DNA of 64,000 nt from an uncultured Acetatifactor sp. (GTDB lineage: Bacteria > Bacillota > Clostridia > Lachnospirales > Lachnospiraceae). The translations under genes were made by a program, and so were the position numbers. Every line of letters starts with the position of its first letter. The stretch's first letter is position 1. Where the stretch lies: assembly GCA_910577665.1 (NCBI GenBank), contig CAJTOJ010000001.1, positions 248,001-312,000 on the forward strand, read 5' to 3'. The notes beneath the pieces are model-generated. The model made no database searches. It was not told the origin of the DNA and saw only the letters and a program-made list of their open reading frames with translations. Below, piece after piece: positions 16,751-25,478 of this stretch.

Positions 16751-16795
16751 AGTAGAATATGTTATACTGTAAAAGGATTGTAAAGGAGATATTAT

Positions 16796-18304
16796 ATGAC
16801 ACAAACCCATACAGGTTCCAAACGGTTTCGGACTGTTTCCATCCTAACTGCCGTCTGTTATTTTGGACTATATGGTATCATAGCCCTTACCCTGCTGCTG
16901 TACCAGCCTTTTGGCAACCCGCCGGACGAGTACAATCGCTACCTGATCCCCCGGTTTATTGCCGAAAACGGTACCCTGCCCACCGGCTTCGAGGAGGAGG
17001 TGCGTATCGAAGGATACGGCTCTTCCTATGCCTTTCATCCCATTCTGCCCTATATCTTCCAGGGGTATCTCATGCGGCTGGTGGGAATGTTTACACAAGA
17101 TGCAGGTGCGCTTCTTTTTACCGCCAGGCTGGTGAACTTCTTCTTCGGACTGGTGATGGCTGTGTTTGTATTGCTGCTGGGAAGGAAATGGTTCCAGGAT
17201 AAGCGTTTTGCATGGCTGTTCGCCTTTCTGGTGACATTCTGGCCCCAGGGTCTCTTCCTGCACACTTATGTGAACACGGACTCCTGCTGCATGATGTCCA
17301 TTGCCATCATGCTCTACGGACTGACGCTGGGGCTACAGACTGGATTTGACAAGGCTGCCTGTATCTGGCTGTCCCTGGGTATCATTCTCTGCGCCTTGTC
17401 CTATTACAATGCCTATGGTTTCATCCTAAGTTGTATTCTGCTCTTTGCCGCCTCCTACCTGTCCCGGGAAAATGGCCGCCTGGTATTTCGTTGGAAGACA
17501 TTCTTGAAGACAGGCTGCCTTGTGTCCCTGTTTGTACTTCTGGGCATTGGCTGGTGGTTCTTGCGCAATCTTCTGCTGTATGACGGGGATCTGCTGGGGA
17601 TGGCAGCCCGGGAACGCTTTGCTGCCCTCCATGCCCTGCCCAGGTACCAGCCTGCCCTCAGGCCCAGCTGGCTGAACCTGGGATATTCCGTGTGGGACAT
17701 GCTGCGGGATTCTGACTTTGTCACCCTCACCAGGCAGAGCTTTATCTGCTCCTATGGCGCCATGAATATTACCACCTCCATATGGATCTACCGGTTTTAC
17801 CGGGTTCTGGTGGCAGGTGGAATTCTGTGCAGCCTTTTGATTCCCATTGGCTGGACCAGGGATGCCGCCGGGATCCTGGATACACAGGCAAAAACACCGT
17901 CCGGTCCCGGGATCCGGATGCGGAAAGGACTAACCCGCTTTTTCCATGGGAATATGGTATTCTGCATTGCCATGCCCTACCTTTTAAGTGTGATCTTTTC
18001 CTATACTACGGACTATCAGCCCCAGGGACGCTATGTGCTCCCAGCCCTGGTTCCCCTGTGCTATTATGTAGTCCACGGCCTGGAGAAACTCCTGCTGCTG
18101 GAGCCGGGAAAGCTGCCCGGCTTCCTGGGCCGGGCAGGCAGACAGTGGGCCGGTAAGCATACTGTTCCCGCTGGCAGCAGGAAAAAAGAAGGCATACCCA
18201 CGGCGGTGGTAATCACACTTTCCGCCCTGGTCGCCTTCTTCCTCTTATGGACAGTGTGGGGATATGCACTGCCCTATTACGCCGCCAATCCGGTGGCTCC
18301 TTAG
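16796..18304 (+). CDS. Polytopic glycosyltransferase-like membrane protein (GT-C/DUF2142 type)
   Basis: 502 residues with about 11 hydrophobic helices. After the first helix is an extracytoplasmic loop with PPDEYNRYLIPRFI; an Asp-Glu pair at that place is the catalytic-site hallmark of GT-C enzymes that use polyprenyl-phosphate sugars (ArnT, PMT, DUF2142 proteins). Later loops have YQPALRPSW and a QPQGRYVLPALVPL segment typical of the DUF2142 group. The likely job is transfer of a sugar to an envelope glycan or protein on the outer face of the membrane; donor and acceptor are unknown. It is monocistronic and convergent with spoIVA. Confidence 0.72.
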   Translation: MTQTHTGSKRFRTVSILTAVCYFGLYGIIALTLLLYQPFGNPPDEYNRYLIPRFIAENGTLPTGFEEEVRIEGYGSSYAFHPILPYIFQGYLMRLVGMFTQDAGALLFTARLVNFFFGLVMAVFVLLLGRKWFQDKRFAWLFAFLVTFWPQGLFLHTYVNTDSCCMMSIAIMLYGLTLGLQTGFDKAACIWLSLGIILCALSYYNAYGFILSCILLFAASYLSRENGRLVFRWKTFLKTGCLVSLFVLLGIGWWFLRNLLLYDGDLLGMAARERFAALHALPRYQPALRPSWLNLGYSVWDMLRDSDFVTLTRQSFICSYGAMNITTSIWIYRFYRVLVAGGILCSLLIPIGWTRDAAGILDTQAKTPSGPGIRMRKGLTRFFHGNMVFCIAMPYLLSVIFSYTTDYQPQGRYVLPALVPLCYYVVHGLEKLLLLEPGKLPGFLGRAGRQWAGKHTVPAGSRKKEGIPTAVVITLSALVAFFLLWTVWGYALPYYAANPVAP

Positions 18305-18363
18305 CTGGCGCCTGCCCCGTTTCACACCCATGCCATCTACAAGGGATGTGTGAACCGTAGCCA

Positions 18364-19848
18364 TCAGATGATGATACACACCATGCCCCCGTTGCTGTCA
18401 TTGACGATCTTCTGCATGGTATCCTGGAGCTTGAGCTGGCTCTCCTCACCAATCACAGCCACCTTGGCGGTGATGCCGTCATTGACCAGCTGCTCCACGG
18501 TCTTGCCGAAGATATTGGTATTCCAGATGCCCTTCTCCATGTCGGCCTGGTTGATGAAACGGATTAGGTCGTCCGCCTGTTCCTGGGTGCCTACAATGGG
18601 AGCGATCTCCGTCTCGATGTTGGCCCGGATCATGTGGATGGAGGGGCTGGAAGCCTTGATCTTCACCCCGAATTTGTTGCCATGCTTGATCAGTTCCGGC
18701 TTTTCCAGCACGATCTCCTCCCTGTCCGGCGTCACCACCCCGTAGCCCTTGATGCGCACCATGTTCACCGCATCCAGGACCTTGGTATATTCATGCTTCA
18801 TGGCCGCAAAACTCTTCAGCTTGCTGATAAGCTGGTATTCATCGGCAATCGTCTCTCCCACCATCTCCGTGAGCATCTCATAGTAGTAGGATTCCTCCAC
18901 GTCCAGCTGTACCCGGATACAGCCGTCTGACAGGCTGATATTGTCCATCTTGCAGCGTTTTATGTATTCACTGTCCAGGTTCACAGGCTTTAACAGCACA
19001 TCCCGGATGGTGTTATAATCCTTCATCAGAGCTTTGATGTTGGAGATGATATCCTGTTTCATGCGGTTGTCCCTGGGCAGCAGCTCCACCCATTTAGGGC
19101 TATAGAACTCTATGGCCGATATGGGGAATTCATACAGTACTTTCTCCAGGAGCATGTGGATATCTTCCCTCTTCAGCTGCTCACAGTTGACAGGCACGGC
19201 AGATACCCCGTATTTCTCACTGATCTCCCCTGCCGTCCTCTTTGCGTCCTCAGAGTATGGTTTCTGGCTGTTCACCAGCACCAGGAAAGGCTTCTTCAGC
19301 TTCTTCAGGGCCAGGATGGTCTTCTCCTCTGCCTCCAGGTAGCTGGCCCTGGGGATCTCCCCGAAGCTTCCGTCTGTGGTGATCACCAGCCCGATGGTGG
19401 AATGGTCGTTCATGACCTTATCCGTGCCGATCTCTGCCGCCTGGGTGAAGGGGATCTCGTAATCGAACCAGGGCGTCTTCACCATCCGCTCCACATCCTC
19501 CTCCATGTGCCCGGCTGCCCCCTCCACCATATACCCCACACAGTCGATGAGCCTGACGGAAACGGGGATATCACCGTTTAGTACCACGTTTGCCGCTTCA
19601 TTTGGCACGAATTTCGGTTCCGTAGTGGTAATGGTCTTACCCCCGGCCGACTGGGGCAGTTCATCCTGGGCGCGCATCTTCGCATGTTCATCCTCCATGT
19701 AAGGCAGTACCATTTCCTCCATAAAACGTTTGATGAAAGTGGACTTTCCGGTGCGTACAGGACCCAGTACCCCGATGTAGATCTCGCCTCCTGTACGGTT
19801 CTTGATATCGCTGTACAGGTCGTAGGTGTTTATAGCATAATTTTCCAT
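18364..19848 (-). CDS. spoIVA: Stage IV sporulation protein A, spore coat morphogenetic ATPase
   Basis: 494 residues, as in Bacillus (492). The start MENYAINTYDLYSDIKNRTG, Walker A GVLGPVRTGKSTFIKRFMEE, the TITTTEPKFVPNEA switch, VRLIDCVGYMVEGAAGH and the STIGLVITTDGSFGEI block are all present, as is the conserved hydrophobic C-terminus ending VCIII. SpoIVA polymerises around the forespore by ATP hydrolysis and is the base of the coat. Start 19848 follows GGAGG; an upstream frame to 19968 is unsupported. Made in the mother cell under sigma-E in known spore formers. Confidence 0.97.
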   Translation of the reverse strand: MENYAINTYDLYSDIKNRTGGEIYIGVLGPVRTGKSTFIKRFMEEMVLPYMEDEHAKMRAQDELPQSAGGKTITTTEPKFVPNEAANVVLNGDIPVSVRLIDCVGYMVEGAAGHMEEDVERMVKTPWFDYEIPFTQAAEIGTDKVMNDHSTIGLVITTDGSFGEIPRASYLEAEEKTILALKKLKKPFLVLVNSQKPYSEDAKRTAGEISEKYGVSAVPVNCEQLKREDIHMLLEKVLYEFPISAIEFYSPKWVELLPRDNRMKQDIISNIKALMKDYNTIRDVLLKPVNLDSEYIKRCKMDNISLSDGCIRVQLDVEESYYYEMLTEMVGETIADEYQLISKLKSFAAMKHEYTKVLDAVNMVRIKGYGVVTPDREEIVLEKPELIKHGNKFGVKIKASSPSIHMIRANIETEIAPIVGTQEQADDLIRFINQADMEKGIWNTNIFGKTVEQLVNDGITAKVAVIGEESQLKLQDTMQKIVNDSNGGMVCIII

Positions 19849-19875
19849 AGAAAAACCTCCTGCATATACTGTTAC

Positions 19876-19905
19876 ATGTATATGTAGGAGGTCTGGAAAG
19901 CATAC
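19876..19905 (-). promoter_or_regulatory. Possible sigma-E promoter of spoIVA
   Basis: On the minus strand GTATGCTT and, 13 bases later, CATATACAT lie upstream of spoIVA. The -10-like element resembles the sigma-E pattern CATACA-T; the -35-like element is a poor match. The call rests on eye alignment and on the known sigma-E control of spoIVA. Confidence 0.3.
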
Positions 19906-19981
19906 CTTTCCTTCTGAAATCTGTCTCCTTTCACGGCACGCCGTTCCTGGCAACAGATGCACATGCAACCCTGCCCCGGGG

Positions 19982-21316
19982 TTACGGTTCCATCAGCACC
20001 CCCATGAATACAGGCATGCCGCTCTCACAGTCCACAATCATATAGAAGAAAGGTCTGTCCAGGTACACTTCCTTGATCTCCATGGCAGCTCCCCCATCGG
20101 CTGGTGCCACCACAGTAGCGGCACCGGCCCTCGTTCCCCTCTCGTTCACGGCAATGTATGTTTTGTGGATGACCCGGCTGATATACAGATTCCCCCGGTC
20201 AGAATGCCCCATGTCGGAAAAGTCTGCCCGTTCCTCATCGAAGGCATCCTCCATGCCCATCTGCCGGAGAGTCTGGCCTAATTCCACTGCATATTCGCTT
20301 TCAAATTTAGGGATCCTGGCCCACACCTGGGTATCCTGGGCATGGGCCAGGATGTCACACAATTTCTCCCCGGTTAGGGATGCCACATATTCCTTCACGG
20401 AAAGGCCTTCCCTTGGCAGCAGGGCTGCGAAGGCATATTTCCCATCCACATAATATTTCAGGAATCCCTCTGCCTGGTCATCAGACAGATAAACAGATTC
20501 CTCAGACCACATCATGTCCACCTTCCTGGCAGTCCCGTCCTCCAGGGTAAAGTCCTCTTCCCGCACCTGGAAATCCTTGTAGATCTCCTGCCACTCCCCA
20601 TCAAAGGCCAGGGCATTTACCAGATACATGACTTCCTCATCGGGAATCTTATCTAAAATGTCCTTCACCATGCCGTCTGTATGATCCTCCACCCAGGAAT
20701 TGATCTCCTGCAATGTGGTGTCATCAAAGGGCGCCTGGTACAGTCCAGCCCCATAATATTCCCGGTTGATATCCAGGAATGCCTGTTCTACTTGAAAGAA
20801 ATCCGCATCCCGGAACCAGATGGCATTGGCCATGTCCAGCCTGTATTTCTCCCCTTCCGGGAGTCCCTCCCGCAAATCCCTCAGATAGGAGTTCAGTTCA
20901 CCTAAGGAAATCCCGAATACCTGCTCCATCTGGGTCAGGGTCCCTCCTCTGGCCCCGTTTGCAGTCATGGCCAGGGCAGACAGCACTGACAGGGGCGACA
21001 CCAGGACGTTTTCCTTATCCTCCAGGTTGTTGCATAACAGTTTCAATCCAAAATCTGCAAAGGCACCTTCTGCATTCCCTGCGTAAATAAAGTCTTCTGC
21101 AGGGGATCTGTCTGCCTTCTGTCCTATGTCCTGGCCTGGTTCCTGACCCGTATCCTGGTCTGCACTACGTGTGCCGGACTCCTGCATCAAGTCCTTTGCC
21201 TGCATCCCGGCATCCCCACAGCCTGTAAAAGGCAAGGCCAGCGCAAGGGCCATACAGATACCGATTCCCCGTCTCCAGACTTCCGACGATCTGTTTCCAT
21301 TTCTTTTCTTTCTCAT
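19982..21316 (-). CDS. Secreted lipoprotein serpin (serine protease inhibitor)
   Basis: 444 residues. A signal peptide with lipobox (LPFTGCGDA) anchors it to the outer face of the membrane, followed by a Gln/Asp-rich linker (about 30-75) that looks flexible. The serpin fold follows: NVLVSPLSVLSALAMTANGA (helix B), MANAIWF, NSWVEDHTDGMVKDIL, YLVNALAFDGEW, and near the end the reactive-loop hinge NERGTRAGAATVV with small residues needed for loop insertion, then the PFFYMIVDCESGMPVFMGVL end. The scissile bond lies somewhere in APADGGAAM, so elastase- or subtilisin-like targets are likely. Gut bacteria use such serpins against host or competitor proteases; that role is inferred. Confidence 0.9.
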   Translation of the reverse strand: MRKKRNGNRSSEVWRRGIGICMALALALPFTGCGDAGMQAKDLMQESGTRSADQDTGQEPGQDIGQKADRSPAEDFIYAGNAEGAFADFGLKLLCNNLEDKENVLVSPLSVLSALAMTANGARGGTLTQMEQVFGISLGELNSYLRDLREGLPEGEKYRLDMANAIWFRDADFFQVEQAFLDINREYYGAGLYQAPFDDTTLQEINSWVEDHTDGMVKDILDKIPDEEVMYLVNALAFDGEWQEIYKDFQVREEDFTLEDGTARKVDMMWSEESVYLSDDQAEGFLKYYVDGKYAFAALLPREGLSVKEYVASLTGEKLCDILAHAQDTQVWARIPKFESEYAVELGQTLRQMGMEDAFDEERADFSDMGHSDRGNLYISRVIHKTYIAVNERGTRAGAATVVAPADGGAAMEIKEVYLDRPFFYMIVDCESGMPVFMGVLMEP

Positions 21317-21475
21317 ATGACTCCCTCCTTCTTCTGAAAACCTTATCATAGCATGTCTCCCTCTGGCATTTTGTACCTGTACCTTCCTATGTACCTGGTC
21401 CGTCCTGCCTGTTATATAGATAGACGAAAAACCTGGGCAGAAGTTTCAGAAGAAAGAGATTTTATAATATAAAAG

Positions 21476-21519
21476 TTCAGCCACTAGCAAAGATGGCAAA
21501 ATCCCTGCTAGTGGCTGAA
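21476..21519 (-). terminator. Terminator with perfect 14-bp stem
   Basis: TTCAGCCACTAGCA (21476-21489) and its exact complement at 21506-21519 enclose a 16-nt loop. It begins three bases after the stop of the minus-strand gene at 21523 and is followed on that strand by CTTTTATATT. It ends the transcript of the single-helix protein gene and insulates the serpin gene. Confidence 0.75.
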
Positions 21520-21522
21520 ATC

Positions 21523-22125
21523 TTATTTTTTCAATGGCTTCCCAAGCTTACCCGTGACAGTCACCCCGTTGGCCGAATTCACATCTGCCAGCCACTGATC
21601 CATGAACTGCAGCCATGCCGCTGCGGCCTCCGGCTGTTGGATGTTCACGGGATGGAAGGAATCATCCTTGGTATTGCTGGCAGCTACCATCATGGTGACA
21701 ATCTCTTCCTTGTCCTTGTCATAGAAGGTCATCCAGATATTTCCCTTCTTGGCATTTACCATCCCCAGGTCACTTTTGTTGATACAGTACGGTGCCCCCT
21801 GTCGCAGTTCTTTGTCCACCTTCTGCAGGGGAATCACGTAGAGCCTGTCATCATTGAACCCAATGGCATAATACCAGTACCGGGTAGTGCTGCTGCGCCC
21901 GTGGTACTCTGTCATCTCCCAGTGGGCATAGGCGGCCGTGTACGGCTCCCCTGCCGGTACCACATTCTTCACCGCGTCCTCCACAAACCGCTTCTCTTCA
22001 CTGTCCACGCCCTTCTTGGTGTCAAAGTGCGACTTGACAAGCACAAAAACCACAATGACAGCAATGACGGCCACAGTGATGATAATGGTTCTGGCATCAA
22101 TGTTGGTTCCACTTAATACAATCAT
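21523..22125 (-). CDS. Single-pass membrane protein of unknown function
   Basis: 200 residues. One N-terminal membrane helix (about 12-32, IIITVAVIAVIVVFVLV) followed by a globular domain of roughly 165 residues rich in aromatic and charged positions (SSTTRYWYYAIGFNDDRLYV, GNIWMTFYDKDKEEIV). The helix without a lipobox suggests an N-in, C-out anchor with the domain outside or the reverse. I do not recognise the family. The start at 22125 follows AGGAGAGG; it has its own terminator and seems monocistronic. Confidence 0.7.
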   Translation of the reverse strand: MIVLSGTNIDARTIIITVAVIAVIVVFVLVKSHFDTKKGVDSEEKRFVEDAVKNVVPAGEPYTAAYAHWEMTEYHGRSSTTRYWYYAIGFNDDRLYVIPLQKVDKELRQGAPYCINKSDLGMVNAKKGNIWMTFYDKDKEEIVTMMVAASNTKDDSFHPVNIQQPEAAAAWLQFMDQWLADVNSANGVTVTGKLGKPLKK

Positions 22126-22236
22126 ATTACCTCTCCTCCTGGTATACAAAATTCTGTGTTCATTTTAAAACATCCAGAAGGAAAAGGCAAGGAATTTGTA
22201 TGCTTATTTCTCCTTGTCGTGTTCCCTGTATGCACT

Positions 22237-22593
22237 TCATTTTTCCGTCACAGATACAGCAGAACCTTCCGGGAAGTAGATCGTCAATACTTCTTCTGCC
22301 AATGCCTTTATTTCTTCCGCTTTCCGGGCATCTTCTGAAAAGGTCAGTTCCACCTCCACCTTGCAAATACTATCCTCCAAATGCATAATGGCGATACTGG
22401 CCTGTTCCACTTCCTCTGACATATCCAGCAGCATCTCCTGTAAGAACCCTTCCAGATATGCCGTGTATCGCTCTTCTGCATTTATGTACAATGCAGAATC
22501 CCTGTCTTCCCTATGATTTTGTTCTGCTGATCCTGTTCTGCCACATCCGCACAACATAATTGCCAGAAGCAAAAAAAGGATACTTCTCTGCAT
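22237..22593 (-). CDS. Small lipoprotein of unknown function
   Basis: 118 residues: signal peptide MQRSILFLLLAIMLCGCGRT with a lipobox cysteine around residue 17, then a soluble domain of about 95 residues. The domain has the pattern of a helix (RYTAYLEGFLQEMLLDMSEE), two strands (ASIAIMHLEDSICKVEVELT) and a helix (EEIKALAEEVLTIYFPEG) ending in AVSVTEK. That order is reminiscent of the ring-building fold of SpoIIIAF/AG-type proteins, but similarity is too weak to claim. The site before the start is AGGGAGG. Confidence 0.65.
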   Translation of the reverse strand: MQRSILFLLLAIMLCGCGRTGSAEQNHREDRDSALYINAEERYTAYLEGFLQEMLLDMSEEVEQASIAIMHLEDSICKVEVELTFSEDARKAEEIKALAEEVLTIYFPEGSAVSVTEK

Positions 22594-23003
22594 AAGATAG
22601 AACTACCTCCCTTCATCCCCACCAAATTCTACCCTTGGTGGATCTGATACAACGTTTAAAATTGCACCAAATCTAATAATATTACGATCAGCACCTTTTA
22701 CTACTGATAAATCCCACCAGAAGTTGCCTATACTTTGATGTGAATCAATCCATCCATGTGCATGTAAATTTATCACTTTTCACCCGCGCTCCATCCGCAA
22801 CCGTCAAGTGGAACGTGCCAGGAAGGCAGTAGAGGTAGGCCGCAATAAGATATTCCAAAAAAGGGCATGTAAAGCTAAACCGGCTGAACCAACATAACTA
22901 TTGACAGCTTCCCCTGCCATGTAGTACGGTAAACCTATCCCAAAAGCAGACTGCGCACCGCGGCAGGCTCGCCACAGGCACAGACACAAAAAGGAGCATA
23001 CAG
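22594..23003. other. 410-bp intergenic stretch with an AT-rich island
   Basis: Between the small lipoprotein gene and the GNAT fusion gene. The part at about 22610-22790 is clearly richer in A+T than its neighbours and holds a 57-codon minus-strand frame (entered separately). The part at 22804-22989 has another short minus-strand frame with hydrophobic content (YYMAGEAVNSYVGSAG) and no ribosome site. A TTGACA at 22901-22906 might be the -35 of the plus-strand gene, but no good -10 follows. The stretch may be a remnant of an older, foreign gene. Confidence 0.5.
22603..22776 (-). CDS. Possible small or remnant gene in the AT-rich island
   Basis: A 57-residue frame opening with GTG: INLHAHGWIDSHQSIGNFWW, then DLSVVKGADRNIIRFGAILN and VSDPPRVEFGGDEGR. 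It has reasonable amino-acid content and AT-rich third positions unlike the surrounding genes, which suggests the C-terminal remnant of a transferred gene or a genuine small protein. There is a stop two codons before the GTG, and no clear ribosome binding site. I recognise no family. Confidence 0.3.
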   Translation of the reverse strand: MINLHAHGWIDSHQSIGNFWWDLSVVKGADRNIIRFGAILNVVSDPPRVEFGGDEGR

Positions 23004-25478
23004 ATGGACATCCAATTGAAGGACAGAACCCGGGACACAGTCACCACATACCATGAGAAAGTAAAAAACCCGAATATAGGAGCCATGCTGCCCCAGAAAG
23101 AACGGACCTTGGAAGAAGCGCTTGCGGACTATGAAAAGTCACAACTGCCAGGTGCCGACAGCTATGGGGAGACTATATGGGTAGACGGCCTCTATGTGGG
23201 TGATATCTGGTGTTATCAGATCCATACAGATCAAACACCCAACGCCATGATCAGCTATTGTATCTTTGAAGAGAACTTCTGGTCCAGGGGCATTGCAACC
23301 AGGGCTGTCTCTGTTTTCCTGCACAAGATACTTTCCAGATACCATCTGGTGTCGGTTGGCGCCTTTGTTCTCGCGTCCAATCCTGCATCCATCCAGGTCC
23401 TGGTAAAGAACCAGTTTTCCATACGGGAAAGATTCCGGGAGGACAGGGTGGAGTCTGTCTACCTGCAATATGAGAAAGAGGTAAGCCCGGTTTCCTCCAC
23501 CACAGAACCCCTCTCTATCTCTGCCCATGGAGTCACTGTGACCTTATGTCCGGAAACCCTCTGCTATGAAATCCAGGCCGGGGGACGCACCTGGCAACAG
23601 GATCCCGGCTGTGCACCCTGCATTGTGCTGGCAGACCCAGACCCTTCCAAGGCCTCCTGCTCTTTTGATGCTGCCGGTTACAATGCCGCCAGGTTCCGCT
23701 CCAGTGAAGGAAAGCTGCCCTTCTTTCTGGCATCCTCCATCTCCCACAGATATTATCACAGCGGTGTAGGCACAGGCATCCTCTCCTCCTACAGCGGGTT
23801 CCCCTCTCTGGACGGATATGTGTCCATGGACGGATTCGCCTTCGAGACCCTTGTATGGATTGAAACGGCAACCGGGTATGTGCGCTTTGAACTGATCCCC
23901 GTCACAGAGGGCGGCCCGTTCACCGCCATACTCTGGCCTGTCCCTTTCCTGTTTGAAGAACCGGATCCGCTGGCCTATACGGTGATGCCCGTGCTACAGG
24001 GGCTCTTGATCCCCAACACCTGGGAGACGGAAGTGGAAGACCTCCCCTTCAACGGACAGATGTGCAGTGCAGGAGCCTATATGCCCTGGTTCGGGCAGGC
24101 CGACCACAGGCAGGGATACATAGCCATCTGTGAGCAGCCCTGGGATGCCGGCTACCGGATCTGCCACCCCGCAGGAGGGCCGTATTCCCATGTGGGCATG
24201 TATTTCCTGCCAAGCCTGGGGAAGCTTGCCTATCGGCGCATCACCCGCTTCGTCTTCCTGGAGGACTGTGACTACAATGACCTGTGCAAGGTCTACCGGG
24301 CCTATGCCAGGGAAACCGGCCTGTTCACCACCCTGATAGAGAAGGCCGCCAGGAATCCCCTGGTGGCAAAGCTGGTAGGCGCAGCCATTGTCCACAAGGG
24401 GATCAAGACCCACATCTGTCCGGATTCCCGGTTCTATGACAGGAAACACCCTGAGAAGAATGATCTGGTGGTCCCCTTTGCCCAGCGCACCCAGGAGATC
24501 CTGCACTACCGCAAAAAGGGCATCTCCAAACTATATCTTCACCTGGACGGCTGGGGAGATCCTGGCTATGACAACAGGCACCCTGATTACCTGCCCGCCT
24601 GTGAAGAAGCCGGCGGCTGGGAAGCCATGAAGGAACTGTCTGACGCTATAGCTGAATGCGGCTATATACTGGGGCTTCACGACCAGTACCGGGATTATTA
24701 TATGGATGCCCCATCTTTTGACCGGGAATTCGCCTGTACGGCCCCTGATGGTTCCATCCTGGATGTGGCCCGCTGGGCCGGGGGACGGCAAAGCTATCTG
24801 TGCGCCACCCAGGCCCCCTACTATGTGAAGCGGAATTTCCAGGAGATATTGCGTCATGGCATCCACCTGGAGGCATCCTATCTGGATGTATTCACCTGCA
24901 ATGAGGGGGACGAGTGCGCCAATCCCCACCACAGGATGACCCGGAAGGAATGTTTCGAATACCGCAACGCCTGTTTTGCCTACCTAAGTTCCCAGGATAT
25001 CCTGCCAAGCTCCGAGGAATGCGGTGACTGGGCCATGAGGCAGCTGGTGTTCTGTCATTATGGTCCTTATGATTTCATGCTGGCAAAGCCGGGCTCCCCC
25101 CGCAGAGGGATCCCAGTACCTCTGTTCAACCTGGTTTACCATGACTGCATCCTGCTGCCCTGGCCCATGGACCGGTTACCGGACACGGAGGACTATATGC
25201 TCTATGCCCTGTTAAACGGCGGCGGTGCCTATCTGGACAAAGACGGCGCCTACCCGGACTGCGATGGCGCCTTTGATGAAGCCAGAAAGCGGCAATTGGA
25301 GGAATCCATCTCCCGCTACCGCATAGTAGCTTCCCTGCAGGAACAGGTGGCCCCCTATGAGATGCTGCGCCACGAATTCCTGGAAGGAAACAGGAACCGG
25401 CAGAGAACCCATTTTGCAGATGGAACTGTGGTGACAGTGGATCTGGAAAACGGAACATATGAAATCAGAAACCGGTAG
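23004..25478 (+). CDS. GNAT acetyltransferase fused to a large glycosidase-like (DUF5696-like) domain
   Basis: 824 residues with no internal stop. Residues 1-155 are a complete GNAT domain: a substrate-side N-terminus, GDIWCYQI beta strand, the acetyl-CoA loop FEENFWSRGIATRAVSVFL and the NPASIQVLVKNQFSIRERF end. From about 175 a long beta-rich region leads into a barrel-like domain with KLYLHLDGWGDPGYDNRH, LGLHDQYRDYYM and LEASYLDVFTCNEGDEC, resembling glycoside hydrolases of the GH101/DUF5696 kind. No signal peptide is visible, so it should act in the cytoplasm on imported glycan pieces; the acetyltransferase may modify the sugar or amino sugar released. Site AAAGGAG precedes the ATG. The substrate is unknown. 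Confidence 0.7.
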   Translation: MDIQLKDRTRDTVTTYHEKVKNPNIGAMLPQKERTLEEALADYEKSQLPGADSYGETIWVDGLYVGDIWCYQIHTDQTPNAMISYCIFEENFWSRGIATRAVSVFLHKILSRYHLVSVGAFVLASNPASIQVLVKNQFSIRERFREDRVESVYLQYEKEVSPVSSTTEPLSISAHGVTVTLCPETLCYEIQAGGRTWQQDPGCAPCIVLADPDPSKASCSFDAAGYNAARFRSSEGKLPFFLASSISHRYYHSGVGTGILSSYSGFPSLDGYVSMDGFAFETLVWIETATGYVRFELIPVTEGGPFTAILWPVPFLFEEPDPLAYTVMPVLQGLLIPNTWETEVEDLPFNGQMCSAGAYMPWFGQADHRQGYIAICEQPWDAGYRICHPAGGPYSHVGMYFLPSLGKLAYRRITRFVFLEDCDYNDLCKVYRAYARETGLFTTLIEKAARNPLVAKLVGAAIVHKGIKTHICPDSRFYDRKHPEKNDLVVPFAQRTQEILHYRKKGISKLYLHLDGWGDPGYDNRHPDYLPACEEAGGWEAMKELSDAIAECGYILGLHDQYRDYYMDAPSFDREFACTAPDGSILDVARWAGGRQSYLCATQAPYYVKRNFQEILRHGIHLEASYLDVFTCNEGDECANPHHRMTRKECFEYRNACFAYLSSQDILPSSEECGDWAMRQLVFCHYGPYDFMLAKPGSPRRGIPVPLFNLVYHDCILLPWPMDRLPDTEDYMLYALLNGGGAYLDKDGAYPDCDGAFDEARKRQLEESISRYRIVASLQEQVAPYEMLRHEFLEGNRNRQRTHFADGTVVTVDLENGTYEIRNR

